DNA of 64,000 nucleotides from Basidiobolus meristosporus CBS 931.73 (GCA_002104905.1 MCFE01000244.1:1-64000); one strand, 5' to 3'; positions 1-11,613 are shown, counted from the stretch's first letter. Notes: generated from the letters alone by a model not told the origin. A program made the numbers and translations.

Positions 1-1809
1 AAGAAGGAAGAAGAAAATGCTTTAATAAGCAATGATAGCCAATAAAGGAGGTACCCAAGACCCTACAAAGGCAACAGCAACCTATTTTGCAGCCACTGCA
101 AAAGGAAAGGACACACATCAGACCGGTGTCTCAAAAAGAGAGATCATCAGCAAAAGAAGGCTGAATATGAAAATGCTGCAACAACTGAAGATAGACTATT
201 CATATCTGCACTAAATATGACCACAAACAAGGATTCTCAGACGTGCTATATTGACTCTGGGGCTTCTTAACACTTTACACACCAAAAAGAACTTTTAACC
301 CAATATCAAAAAATTCCAATTAAGAAGGTTTTCATGGGTGACAATAGAACACTTGATGCAGTGGGAGAAGGAACTATCGAAGTAAACCTTAGAAGCAGTG
401 AAGGAAGCCATACATTGACCTTTAAAGAAGTACTCTATGTACCAGAAATAGCCAAGAACCTACTCTCTGTAAGTAAGGCCACAGCAAAAGGACTCAGTTT
501 CAGTGTTGACAATTCTGGATGCAGGATCACTGATCAAAATGGTGCCCATATTGCTTTGGGTATCAGAGATCAGAACCTATACAAGTTGACTTATATTCCA
601 TCATATTTGGAAGCCAATATAAGTAACTTAAATGAAGAAACACCAATGCTTTGGCACAGGAGATTTGGGCACATCAATTTTGATTATTTGTGCAAAATGA
701 TCAAAGATCAGCTAATTTCTGGAGTAAAAATTGATCTCCCAGCTAATTTGGAGCACTGTGAAGCCTGCATATAAGGGAAACAAGCCAGACAATTGTTCAA
801 GAGCTCTGAATTAATCAAAACTAAGAAAAAATTAGATCTAATTCACTCAGATCTGTGTGGACCTATGCAAAATTTATCCTTAGGTGGGATGAAGTATTCA
901 ATCACTTTGATTGATGATTATACAAGATACACATGCGTCTACTTCATGGAGAGAAAGGAAGAAGCTCTGTCTAAGTTTAGGGAATTTAAAGCCAAGGTGG
1001 AGAGAGAAACTGGGGAAAAAAGCAAGAAAATACGCTCTGACAATGGTGGAGAACATACCTCAAAACTCTTCATCCACTTCTGCAAAATTCATGGGATAAA
1101 GCAAGAGACTAGTTTACCATACTCTCCACAGCAAAATGGAGTAGCAGAATGTGCTAACAGATCAATAATTGATATGGTAAGATCTATGATCCATGATCAA
1201 AAATTATCCTATGATTTTTGGGCGGAATCAATTGCCACAGCTGTATACCTTAAAAATAGGAGTTGTAACAGAATACTTCATGATTCTACTCCATTTGAAG
1301 CATGGTGTGGATACAGACCAATTGTAGAACATCCAAGAATATTTGGGTGTACAGCATATGCCAAAAAACTGGCCTGAAATCAGTCAAAATATGAGCTAAA
1401 AAGTGTACAATGCATATTTTTGGGCTACTGCAATGAGAGTAAGGCATACAGACTCTACAATACCAAAGCAAAGAAGCTGATCAAGTTCATGGATGTGTTG
1501 TTTGATGAATATTCAAAACTTTCACAAAAAATGACATCACATGATGATGAAAATTTGATCTCAAGTCCACCAATTGTCAGGATTGAATCAGAGCAAAACA
1601 ATGAAAATTTTTTCACTCCAGAGGACTCTACAACTGTGGTTCAGCCAGAATTGGTGCCTAGGAATATCCCAGAAGTGATCACTCTAGTATCAAATGCCCG
1701 GAGATCTAATTGGACAAGAAATAGCGCAAATTACTATATCAATGAGGGTACAAACTTAGCCTATGCCTATTCTGTCCATGTTGATGAGCTCCAGACTGTA
1801 AAAGAGTAA
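1..1809 (+). pseudogene. Ty1/Copia polyprotein remnant (gag knuckle, protease, integrase)
   Basis: One reading frame (frame 1) carries the parts of a Copia polyprotein in the usual order. A CCHC zinc knuckle (C-x2-C-x4-H-x4-C) lies at 88-129. The protease active site DSGAS follows at 253-267. A GAG-pre-integrase domain (LWHRRFGH) lies near 650-770, the integrase core near 820-1375 (IHSDLCGPM, then the DNGGEH acidic motif, then SPQQNGVAE) and a linker near 1400-1809. In-frame stops at about 43, 268, 772 and 1375 break it, so it cannot make a polyprotein. The third stop replaces a Tyr codon that the inverted copy still has. Reverse transcriptase and RNase H are absent: homology ends at 1809. 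The left end is cut by the window edge. Family assignment is secure from motif order. Confidence 0.9.
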
Positions 1810-1839
1810 ATTATATAATTAAAAGAGTAAAATTATATT

Positions 1840-3111
1840 ATTCTGCTCTGATTCAATCCTGACAGTTGGCGGACTTGAGATCAGATTTTTATCATCATCT
1901 AATGTCATTTATTGTGAAAATTTTGAATTTTCATCAAATAGCAAATCCCTAGACTTGATCAGCTTCTTTGCTTTGGTATTTTAGAGTCTGAATGCCTTAC
2001 TCTCATTGCGGTAGCCCAAAAGTTGCATCTTAAACTATTTGGCTCAAATGTAGACTGATATCCAGGCAGTTTCTTGGCATATGCTGTACACCCAAATATT
2101 CTTATATGCTCTGCACTTGGTCTGTACCCATACCATGCTTCAAATGGAGTAGAATCATAAAGTATTCTGTTATAACTCCTACTCTTAAGGTACACAGCAG
2201 TGGTAACTGAATCCACCCAGAAATCATAGGATAATTTTTGATCATGGATCATAGATCTTACCATAACAGTTATTGATCATTTAGCACGTTCTACTACTTC
2301 ATTTTGCTGTTGGGAGTATGGCACAGTAGTCTCTTGCTTTATCCCATGAGTTTTGCAGAAGTGAATGAAGAGTTTTGAGGTATGTTCTCCATCATTGTCA
2401 AAGTGTACTTTCTTGATTTTTTCACCAGTTTCTCTCTCCACCATGGCTTTGAACTCCCTGAACTTAAATAGAGCTTCATCCTTTCCCTCCAGGAAGTAAA
2501 CCCATGTCTATCTTGTATAATCATCAATAAAAGTGATCAAATACTTCATCCCACCTGAGGATAAATCTTGCATAGGTCCACACAGATCTAAGTGAATTAG
2601 ATCTAGTTTTTTCTTAGTTTTGATTAATTCAGAGCTATTGAACGCTTGTCTGGCTTGTTTCCCATATATGCAGGCTTCATAGTGCTCTAAACTTGCTGGG
2701 GGATCAAGTTTTACTCCGGAAATTAGCTGATCTTTGATCATTTTGCACAAATAATCCAAATTGATGTGCCCAAATCTCCTGTGCCAAAGCATTGGTGTTT
2801 CTTCACTTAAGTTACTTATATAGGCTTCCAAATATGATGGAATATAGATCAACTTGTATAAATTTTGATCTCTGATACCCAAAGCAATATGGGCATCATT
2901 TTGATCCGTGATCCTGCATCCAGAATTGGCATCCAGAATTGTCACAGCTGAAGCTGAGTCCTTCTACTGTGGCCTTGCTTACAGATAGTAGTTTCTTGGC
3001 TATTTCTGGTATATAGAGTACTTCTTCAAAGGTTGGTGAATGTCTTCCTTCACTGCTTCTGATGTTTACTTTGATAGTTCCTTCTCCCACTGCATCATGT
3101 GCTCTGTCATC
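1840..3111 (-). pseudogene. Second Copia polyprotein copy, inverted relative to the first
   Basis: The minus strand repeats the protease-distal to linker part of the Copia polyprotein at 1-1600, and many peptides match closely (LWHRRFGHIN, DLCGPMQDL, EHYEACIYGKQAR). The copy runs from a point just after the protease, directly behind the LTR at 3112-3460, to the start of the linker. The gag and protease regions are missing, so LTR and polyprotein are fused by an internal deletion. Several frame breaks separate the open stretches (2896-3090, 2508-2945, 2339-2527, 1959-2264). With the first copy it forms inverted arms of about 1.25 kb around a loop of about 245 bp. Confidence 0.85.
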
Positions 3112-3460
3112 TGTTGTAACAGTGTTGGAGATATTGGAAGTGACTGAGAGGACAAGTAGATTATGTAGTTTTCACTTGATTATTTATTGAATGTAAAGTT
3201 AGTATTTATACTTTTACATGGTCTTGGCATTGCAAACCTGTAGAATAGGTTAAGGAAGGTCTCAAGCACATGTGTACAAAGTTTGGGGCTGTTTGGACTA
3301 CTTTGAGAGCTTTCATGTTCTAGGTACCAGGTATTTTGGTGAAAATATTCCAAGTAAATCCCAACAAGGAATTAGGTCAGTATTCTCTAGGATTTTAAGG
3401 TAATGATCCAAGTGACTAAGTTAGGTGAATTTTGAAGTGGAATTACAGATTTTCACAACA
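3112..3460 (-). repeat. Copia LTR (349 bp), 5' LTR of the inverted Copia copy
   Basis: The segment begins TGTTGTAAC and ends TTTTCACAACA, so it has the TG...CA form with inverted TGTTG/CAACA ends. It matches the solo LTR at 6460-6809 and, more distantly, 49055-49403. Read on the minus strand it stands immediately 5' of the Copia polyprotein, as a 5' LTR should, although the leader, gag and protease are deleted. On its right it abuts CACTA transposase 3' sequence. Confidence 0.8.
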
Positions 3461-3917
3461 CTGTTGTAGCCTACATCTACTTTAGTGGACCCAATCAGCC
3501 ACTATGTCTAATTGAGATATATGGAGTAAAACATGACAGTATTTTGCTGTTCTTGATGCAGACATCAGTTGTTGTCATAACTGCAGTACAGCAGCCAACA
3601 GCTGGTGCTGTATAATGCTACCATACCAGTTTACCAAATAGTATTCCCTTTTGCTACCACCTCTTGTGCCATTCAAACTTTGTATAATAGAATTGCCCCA
3701 GTGTATTTGCTTACCCTCTACTGTTGTGGGTCATCCACATATAGTTCAAATTAAAAAAACTATGGCCCCCTGTTTATTAACCTCTACGTATGTGCACATC
3801 TGCTGTAATTGACACACTTTGATCATCACAACTTTATGGCTTTGCAGTGTGATACTTAAAAAGTGGCCATATACCTTGTACTGCTGGTAACATATACATC
3901 CTAGTAACATAGGCTTG
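3461..3917 (-). pseudogene. CACTA element, 3' part of Tnp2 gene and 3' flank (broken)
   Basis: This stretch is the reverse complement of the 3' non-coding tail and C-terminal codons of the CACTA transposase copies that end near 11.6 and 31.7 kb. Shared landmarks are the segment around a CACAAGAGGTGG-like motif and the run leading to the ACATATACATC peptide region. It is interrupted at 3917/3918 by another CACTA element. The same Tnp2 copy resumes at 6372, because the two flanks join in the order seen in intact copies (ATGCTTGG, then TTGCCACC). No open frame survives. Confidence 0.6.
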
Positions 3918-6371
3918 CCCTACAAAAAATTATTGTGATGATCCTGTCAAAATACTACCACAAACTCCAAGTCCCATGACTAAGAGGTATTGATCTCATA
4001 AGGACACCATACAAGGACTGTCAAAAAATAATCTCACCCCTGATATCATAAAGAACTTAGTCAAAAATTTTCATCACAACAATACAGAAGTGCCTTTTAA
4101 TAGGTTCACTGCCAATTTTCTCACTTTTTGATTTGGGACACTCTATCACCTCCTACATTTGGGTGCATTGATTGGCTCTTGCCTCTTTTTCACACTCCTT
4201 ATTACCTGACTCACTGTTTCTCTTACTTTTCATGCATACAAATTGATTTATTTGCATTGAAAGTTCAGTTGTACCTCAATTGCCAATTGTGGTAACCAAA
4301 GAAGTCCCTATACCGTACACTAACATTAAGCCTGACCCCACTTTCAGCAAGCAACTCCATTCAAATCCACCACTCAACAAGTAGTTCTGGTAATACACTG
4401 TCTAAAGAAGCTTATGAAGTCTAACAAGTACTGTGAAGCTATAAAGTAGCACACTCAGTATCAATCATGTGCAAACATATCAGATATATTCAATTGCAAA
4501 CATCACAAACAGTTAAGAAGCAAGGGCAGCTTTAAAGGTATGTATGACCATGTCTTTGCCTTGACACTTGATAGATTCTCACTAAACAAGTGCTACACTA
4601 GCAAATCCTACTGGCCACTGATTCTCATCAATCTGAATCTGCCACCCATCTTATAATATCAGAGCAATAATCTGATGGTAGTCTCACTGGTATATGGGCC
4701 TAAATCCCCTCCAACCTGGATAGTTACCTGTATTCATTGCTGGATGAATTTTGTATGCTTTCCAGCTGGAAATCAGTAAATGGCTGTCATGTCATAGCTG
4801 ATATTATTATATACATTGGAGTTACCACAGCCATCAGCAAGAGAGCCAGCTTTTATGGGCACAATGGATGGTATTACAGTCAAATGTGTGAGATCCAGGG
4901 GACTTATCCCATAACTCACACACAATATTATTACCCAAACACCAACACTAAGTACATCATCTTTTTGCCAAGAAAACATACAGAAGTCAGCATGCAATTG
5001 CAGCAAAGTTGGCAAGCTATAAGCCATTAGCTGGAATATGGAATTAACTGCAAACTGGCAATACTTAAGATAGAAGGTATGTGTAGGAGCAAAAGCTTTC
5101 CACTGGGAGCAATGCACTTGCTTTTCAACAGTATCCCTATACTGATGACCAAGTTGTACATGGGGCATCTCAAGCTAAATGAGACCTTTGAGATACCTGA
5201 GAAACTGGAAAGAATTGGCAAGATATTACAGAGTATCTGCAGCCCTAAGTACTTCTCATGGGCCCCTATCAACATTCATATGCATTTAACAATACAAGTG
5301 CAAGAACTGGATGAACTGGATATGTATTTATTCAAGTGGCCTTCTGAAGCCATATCTACCAAGAGTTCATTGGAAGCAATGGGAGTCAAATGCAGACAAT
5401 GTAGGAATAGTTATCCAGAAATGGATCACCAATGCCAGCTTGATGCACCTACACTTAGGTACAACAAGCAACTAATTTTTATTAGGAAAACCCTACTAAG
5501 GTATGCCAGATTTCTCTTGGTCACAAGCCAATATTTACATCATTCAATAAAGAGTTCACAAAAACAAGAGCCAGAGCACACCTAATAGGAGGACTAGAAT
5601 CCATCTAGGAGAGGGAACAGATTGGCTAAATACCCAAAAGTTCCTTACAGATATTCAGTAGGTATTCATGACAGAAGTGGCAGCAACCAAGCATATGTTT
5701 GCAAGATGTAAATCTTGCCAGCAATACAAGGTATAGGGCTGCTTTGCAGGTGTCACACTAAAAAGCTGTAAAGTTGATGTGATAGAAGTATGTTGCTTGT
5801 GGCAGGTGTGCGCATTTGTAGAAGCTAGTAAGCAGGAGGCCATAGTATTTTTTGGTTCAAACTATATGTGGAATACCCAATGTAGTAGGAGGGAAGCAAA
5901 TAAAGTTGAGTAATTCTATAGTGGAATATATGAATTGCACTAGGGGAGGTAGAAAAAGAAAATACCATTTGGTAAATTGGTACAGTAGCATTATATAGAA
6001 CTAGCTGTGGCCTGCCATACTGTTATAATAATGCCATGAGAGGCCTGCAATGAGGTTGACAAAACACCATTGAGTTTTTTGCCATATATGGCAATTGGAT
6101 GTACTGGCTGGTTAGATACACTCAGATAGTTATAGTGTGCACTAAGACTGCAACAATGCCATGCCACCCTTGGAAAAATACTGTACAAACACAAATATGT
6201 TTCTTTAACTTTATTGGGCTGTAAATTCACCAAAAGCCATTGTGATCCCATAATAATATTGTGTAGATAGTCATTAATTCCAAACTGCTGATATTATTGC
6301 GGTCTTGTAATGGGATCTTGACAGCTGATCTGGATGAGATCTACCTGCAGGCCAATCTATTGTTCAAAGGG
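3918..6371 (+). mobile_element. Non-autonomous CACTA/EnSpm-like element nested in another
   Basis: The left end reads CCCTACAAAAAATT and the right end TTGTTCAAAGGG, matching the two different ends of the family. Left of about 4397 is only the 3' end of ORF-X (minus strand); right of it is a partial Tnp2 gene on the plus strand, so the middle of the element (ORF-X start, promoter, Tnp2 start) has been deleted. Flanks are CTTG (3914-3917) and CTGG (6372-6375), which I read as a 4-bp target duplication with one change. The host sequence is a minus-strand Tnp2 gene whose two halves rejoin correctly when this element is removed. Confidence 0.7.
4398..5885 (+). pseudogene. CACTA Tnp2-type transposase remnant
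   Basis: Translation in shifting frames gives the Tnp2 order known from fungal CACTA elements. First comes the segment LPP...GPKSPP at about 4630-4720, then LDEFCML near 4740, then ISKRASFYGHNGWYYSQMCEI near 4830-4895 (the conserved GHNG-C-x2-C-like block, with one Cys replaced), then GAMHLLFN near 5110 (corresponding to the DPMH-LFLG block). After a zinc-finger-like segment (CRQCRNSYPEMDHQCQ, near 5390-5440) the copy jumps to C-terminal sequence. The GPCFTFWEFPME block seen in sister copies is deleted. Open pieces are 4737-5030 and 5079-5585. It is dead. Confidence 0.7.
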
Positions 6372-6459
6372 CTGGGTAGCCACCATTCTTGCCACAAATA
6401 CCTCTTGAATATCAACTATTTGGAGCTTGGCAAGTATATTCCTTCTGCCTGCTGGATTC
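6372..6459 (-). pseudogene. Tnp2 fragment (continuation of 3461-3917)
   Basis: Minus-strand Tnp2 C-terminal sequence (complement of the peptide region EVFVARMVATQ). It is the right-hand continuation of the copy interrupted at 3917, and is itself cut at 6459 by a solo LTR inserted with a perfect 5-bp duplication (GATTC). Confidence 0.6.
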
Positions 6460-6809
6460 TGTTGTAAAAGTTTGTTATTCAGCCTAAATATTCTTATAAC
6501 TTTGTCATTTAGATCATTACCTTCAAATCCTAGAGAATATTGACCAAATTCCTTGTCAAGATTTACTAGCAATATTTTCACCAAAATAACAGGTACCCAG
6601 AACATAAAAATTCTCAAAGTTGTCCAAACAGCCCCAAACTTTGCACACATGTTCTTGAGATCTTTCTTAACCTACTCTATGTGTTTTTTATGCCATGATC
6701 ATGTAAAATTATAAATACTACTTTTTCATTCAATAAATTGTTGAGTGAAAGCCACACAATCTACTTGTCCTCCCAAATCACTTCCAATATCTCAAAGACT
6801 CTTACAACA
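6460..6809 (+). repeat. Solo Copia LTR (350 bp) with intact target duplication
   Basis: The segment starts TGTTGTAAAAG and ends CTTACAACA. It is flanked by identical GATTC at 6455-6459 and 6810-6814, the 5-bp duplication expected of an LTR retrotransposon. It matches the LTR at 3112-3460. No internal retroelement sequence is attached, so it is the usual product of LTR-LTR recombination. Removing it together with one GATTC restores continuous Tnp2 sequence (GGATTCTAGTCC, found in the other copies). Confidence 0.9.
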
Positions 6810-6814
6810 GATTC

Positions 6815-7123
6815 TAGTCCCCCATATTGGTATGCTCTGGCTCTTGTTTGTATGTATTCTGTACTCAATGGTGTAGAAATTGGCTTCTCCCTAGGAGAAA
6901 CCTGGCATACTGTGGCAAAGTTGTCCTAATACAAATTAGGAGCTTGTTACATCAAGCTCAACCTTGTATTAATTAACTGATTACCCATGCATTGGGGCTG
7001 TTTAGCTTCTTAATGCCAAAGGCATAGGTGTCTCCATGTCCACATCTGTCCCTAGCATTTTCCAATACTTCCTGGCTATCCTTCATATGTACCTTATTAC
7101 ATCCATGACAGACTTAAGGTAAT
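6815..7123 (-). pseudogene. Tnp2 fragment (continuation, middle part)
   Basis: Minus-strand Tnp2 sequence upstream of the C-terminal part, including the complement of the peptide region SWHMEDSQEELEN and of ELSSPNAW. It ends at 7123, where a new CACTA terminus (CCCTATAAG) begins. With 3461-3917 and 6372-6459 it is one transposase gene broken by three insertions. Confidence 0.6.
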
Positions 7124-7466
7124 CCCTATAAGAAATAATTTAGTCTCATAGGTGGATCTGATGAAGATTGTCAATTAGGATTCCGCAATGAGTCCATCAC
7201 AGTATGACAGCTTGGAATTATTGACCCTCCACACAATCTTGTAACAGTTTTGTGATGGTATTTTACTGGTTATACTGCCAAATAAACATATAGCTCAAAT
7301 AAAAAAAACTATGTCCTCCTGCTTACTTACCTCTACATACATGCACACCTGCTACAATTGACACATTTCTATCACCTCAACTTTAGTGCTTTTTAGTGTG
7401 ATACTTGCAAAGTTGCCATATATCTTACATTGCTGGTAACATATTCATCTTTCAGATGTATGCTTG
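7124..7466 (-). mobile_element. CACTA element end, Tnp2 side (truncated)
   Basis: Begins CCCTATAAGAAATAATTTAG, the Tnp2-side terminus of the family. The reverse complement of the Tnp2 3' tail follows, reaching the same point (GCTTG) at which the element at 3918 was inserted in another copy. It is cut at 7466 by a further terminus. No coding potential remains. Confidence 0.55.
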
Positions 7467-8612
7467 CCCTGTGAAAAGCAATTTAGTCCTGTGGGTGGAT
7501 CCAATTCAGATCAGCTGTCACCATCCTGTTAGGACACTGCTAAAATACCAGCAGCTTGGAATCAATGACCATCTACACAATCTTCTGGTTGGAATACAAT
7601 GGCATTTGGGTAACTTTACAGTCAAACAAATTTAAAAACATAACAGTGCTTGTGTGGTGTTTTGTCAAGGGTGGCATGGCGGTGTTACAGTCTTAGTGTG
7701 CTCTACAGCTATTTGAGTGGATCTAACCAGCCGGTACATCCAATTGCCCTATTTAGCAAAAAACTCAATGGTGTTTTGATGACCTCATAGCAAGCCTCTG
7801 GTGGCATTATCAGGGCAGTATGGCAGCCTACAACTAGTTTGGTACAATGCTACAGTAAATATTTACCAAATGGTAATTCCTTTTGCCATCACCCCTTGTG
7901 CCATTCAAATATTTTATTGTGGAAACACCCCAATATAGTTGCTTACTCACTGCTGCTATGGATATTGCACATATAGCTCAGAACTCACTTAAATATTGCA
8001 AGGACTTATTACAAAGACTGGCAGATGAGGAGCTAGACCCTGCAGTGCCAGCTTAAGACTACGACATATGGGAATCAGTAAATGAACAGTGGCATAAAGC
8101 CATATGGTTCCCACCAAAGTCATGGAAACAGAGCATTACAGTAGAAATGCTTATTGATTGATGGCTTATAATGGAGCTACTTGCTGAGTGTGTGGTTGGG
8201 CTTATTGTTAGTGTAGGGCATTGGGACATATATAGGTCAATTCAATTGTCAATGGAGGTACAACTGAAGTTTCAATGGAAATATGTCAATAGGTATGCAT
8301 GAAAATAAGAGAAACAGTTAAGTTAGGTAGTAAGGAGTGTGAAAAAGAGGCATAACCACTCAATGCACATCAATTTATGAGGTGATAGAATGCCCAGGAT
8401 CAAAAAGTGAGAAAATTGGCTGAGAACCAATCAAAAGCCACTTTTGTGCTGATGTGATGAAAATTTTGACTAAGTTTTTTGTGATATCTGGAATGCTCTT
8501 ATTTTTTAATGGTCTTTGCATGGTGTCCTGATGGAATCAATACCTCTTAATCACAGGATCTAGAATCTGTGATGACCTTTTGATGAGATCATCACAATTT
8601 TTTCTCACAGGG
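7467..8612 (+). mobile_element. Compact non-autonomous CACTA derivative (1,146 bp)
   Basis: Left end CCCTGTGAAAAGCAATTTAG, right end TTTTTTCTCACAGGG, giving inverted ends CCCTGTGA at both sides. From the left it contains only the Tnp2 3' tail in reverse; near 7980 this is joined directly to the last part of ORF-X (plus strand). Tnp2 and most of ORF-X are deleted. The flanks (CTTG left, ACCA right) do not match, so either the right-hand neighbour was replaced or these are ends of two elements fused by recombination. Confidence 0.55.
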
Positions 8613-9936
8613 ACCATATTCAGCAAGATCAACTTCATGGATACAACCAGATTAGGGTAAAGCCAGAAGATGTCCCCAAGAAAGCATTCAAGACCAGATA
8701 TAGACATTACAAGTACTTAGTCATCAGTTTTGGCCTTACTGATGCCCCTGCAACATTTGTGACTGTGATGTAAAACATCTTCCAGGAGTACCTAGACATG
8801 TTTCTGGTAATCTGCCCAGATGACATATTGATGCACAGCAAGAAAGAAGAGGATTACTTGGTGCACATTGAGAAGGACATGAAGAAACTCAGAGAAAACA
8901 AGCTATGCAGCAGGCCAGCAAAGTGTGAATACTTCAAGGAACACACATATCTAGGACACATGGAGATTGGCACAGGAGTGACCTTGGACCCCAAGAAAGT
9001 GGAAGTAGTTAAGAATTGAAAGCAGCCCGACAGCATTTCAGAGCTCAAATCATTTCTTGGAATGGTTTGCTATTATTGGAGACTTGCCAAGTCCTTGGCA
9101 AGTATTGCAGCCCCTTTGAATGATATCCTCAGGAAATACAACACCTTAAAGTGGGATGTAGCCTGTGAGACTGCATTTTAGACACTCAAGAATAAACCTG
9201 CCAAGCTGCCAAGCTTGAGAATACCCAACCTTGGAGAAGAATTAACTCACTGCACAGACACTTTGGATTATGCAATTAGTGGAGTACTAAGCCAAGCACA
9301 TGAGGGAAAGGAATACTCAGTTGCTTTTAAACTTAAAAAACTAAATTAGTGGAACAATACTATCCAGGGCATGAGAAGGAGATGCATGCCATAATACAAT
9401 GCCTAAAGACATTGAGATGCTATATTGAAAGATTCAAGTGCACTGTAAAGACTGTTTGTGCCTAAACTCAAGTATGTATTTAATGAGAATGTACCAATCA
9501 GAAAAGTGACAAAATGGAGTAAATACATTTGATAACTTGACTTGAAGATTGTCTACAGCCCTGGAATAAGTAACATATTGGCTGACATCTTATCAGGACT
9601 AGAACAAGCTGCACTACTCAGCCTGGTGCATGAGTCAGATTGGCCCAACATATCAACAAAGTACTTGGAGGACCAAGCCATTGCTACTGAGGAGGATGAA
9701 GATATCAAGAAGATTATCCAGGATGAAGCTAGCAAATTTGTAGTATAGGATGAAACACTCTACTGAATTGTCAATGGATGCCCTCATTCCTATTGCCCCT
9801 ATGTCACTTGTCTGGATTTAGTATAGAAGCTACACAATGGATACAGACACCTCTTAATCAAACAAACCTATAGCCTTGAAAATCTTGTGCATGGTGACCC
9901 AGAATGAAACAAGAAATTGAGAAACTAGTGCAGAAG
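8613..9936 (+). pseudogene. Ty3/Gypsy-2 pol remnant (RT, RNase H, start of integrase)
   Basis: Recognisable reverse transcriptase begins at FSKI (8619) and continues with HGYNQIRVKPEDVPKKAF, TDAPATF and the catalytic box as CPDDILMHS near 8815-8835. The Tyr/Leu of the usual YLDD box is changed to Cys-Pro. The thumb (LGH near 8955), the connection domain (ELKSFLGMVCYYW, near 9040) and a poorly preserved RNase H follow; then IVYSPGISNILADILSGLEQ (9550-9610) and the edge of the integrase HHCC region near 9830. Stops and frameshifts occur throughout (first at about 8773). Both ends are truncated: the left abuts a CACTA terminus and the right joins Tnp2 sequence at about 9937. Confidence 0.8.
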
Positions 9937-11613
9937 GTCAGCATGCAATTGCCCTGAAGTTGGCAAGCTATAAGCCATTGGCTGGTATATGGAGCTAGTC
10001 TGAAACAGGAGATACTTAAGATAGAGGGTATCTAATGGAGCAAAATCTTGCCACTGCAAGCCATTTATTTGCTTTTCAACAATATCCCTATACCAACAAC
10101 CTAGTTGTACATGGGACATTTCAAGCTAAATAAGCCCTTTAGATATGTGAGAAATCTGAAAGAATTGGCAAGATATTACAGAGTATCTCCTGCCCTAGGT
10201 ACTTCTCATGGGCCTCAATCAACATTCATATGCATATGCAACAATACAAGTGCAAGTACTGGATGAGCTGGATATATATTTATTAAAGTGGCCTAGTGAA
10301 GACATTTCTACCAAGAGAACATTGGAAACATTGGAAACATTGGAAGTCATATGTGGAAAATGTAGGAGTACTTATCCAGTAGCAGATCACAAATGCCAAC
10401 ATGACACATCTACAGCTATTGTGCAAGGTGTTTGTGATGGGATTTGAGTGGCTATACTACAAACATAGAGCTAACCATGTAAATCACTGCCACTACTGTA
10501 TCCATTCTGTACTCCATCTTGCTTTGTGTGCTCAGAATATTGGACCTTGCTTCACCTTTTGGGAGTTTCCTATGGAGCTAATGTGTGGGGAGATAGGAAG
10601 ACAAGTCAATTTACAGGTACTACCATATCCCAATCTCATCAAGAATATTACCTCCAAGTATGTCATGGATGTGATGAGTTGGCACATGGAGGACAGCCAG
10701 GAAGAGTTAGAAAATGCTGAGGACAGATGTGTGCATAGAGACACCTATGCATATTGCATTAAGACGCTAAGCAGCCCCAATGTGTGGGTAATCAGCTAAG
10801 TAGTGCAAAGTTGTGTTTGGTGTAATAAGCAACTGATTTTACAGTCCAACAGAGAGAAGGAATATATTGGCTAAATACCAAAAAGCTCTTTGCAAATATT
10901 CTGCAGGTATTCATAGCAGAGGTGGCAGGAACCAGGCATATGTTTGCAAGATGTATATGTTATAAGCAACAAAAGGTATATGGCAACTTTGCAAGTACAA
11001 CACTAAGAAGTCAGAAAGTTGAGGTGATAGATGTATGTCAGTTGTGGTAGGTGTGTGCATTTGTAGAGGTTGGCAAGCAGAAGGCCATAGTATAATCTGG
11101 TTCAAACTATATATGGAATACCCAAGGAGGTAGTGGGCAAGCAAATAAAGTGGGGTGATTCTACAGAAGAATATATGAATTGTGTAAGGGGAGGTAGAAA
11201 AAGAAAATACCGTTTGGTATATTGGTATGTTAGTATTATATAGAACTAGCTGTAGGCCACCATATTGCTGTGATAATGCCATGAGAGGCTGGCAATGAGG
11301 CTGCCAAAACACCATCAAGTTTCTGGTCATGAAAGGCAATTGGATCTACTGGATGGTTAGATCCACTCAAATGACTGTAAGTTGCACTGAGACTGCAAAA
11401 ATGTCACAGCACCCTTGGCAAAATACCATTCATTCACCATTATATTTTACTTTATCTGGCTGTAAAGTTAGCCAAACACTGTTATAATCCTGTCATAGGA
11501 TTATGTATATAGTCCTTAATTCTAAGCTGCTGCTACTATTGCAGTCTCCTGATGGGACCATGACAGCTGATCCAGATTGGATCCTCCTGTAGGACCAAAT
11601 TATTTACATAAGG
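9937..11613 (+). pseudogene. CACTA Tnp2 transposase, middle to 3' end
   Basis: This plus-strand copy starts inside the gene (QLPEVGKL region) and runs to the Tnp2-side terminus (TATTTACATAAGG at 11601-11613). It keeps the block GPCFTFWEFPMELMCGEIGR (10543-10602), a conserved motif of fungal Tnp2/DUF4218-type transposases, and the Cys/His motif CGKCRSTYPVADHKCQ near 10350-10400. Longer open pieces are 10208-10447 and 10401-10799, in different frames, so it is broken. A 3' non-coding tail of about 450 bp (11.16-11.61 kb) is shared with all other copies. Confidence 0.7.

Noticed and set aside
4773-5168. 131-codon minus-strand frame opposite Tnp2
   Set aside because: The plus strand carries recognisable Tnp2 motifs over the same bases; the minus frame is a shadow.
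10911-11339. 142-codon minus-strand frame, hydrophobic, membrane-like
   Set aside because: Opposite the Tnp2 C-terminus and 3' tail that recurs in every copy; similar hydrophobic shadows occur opposite the other copies.
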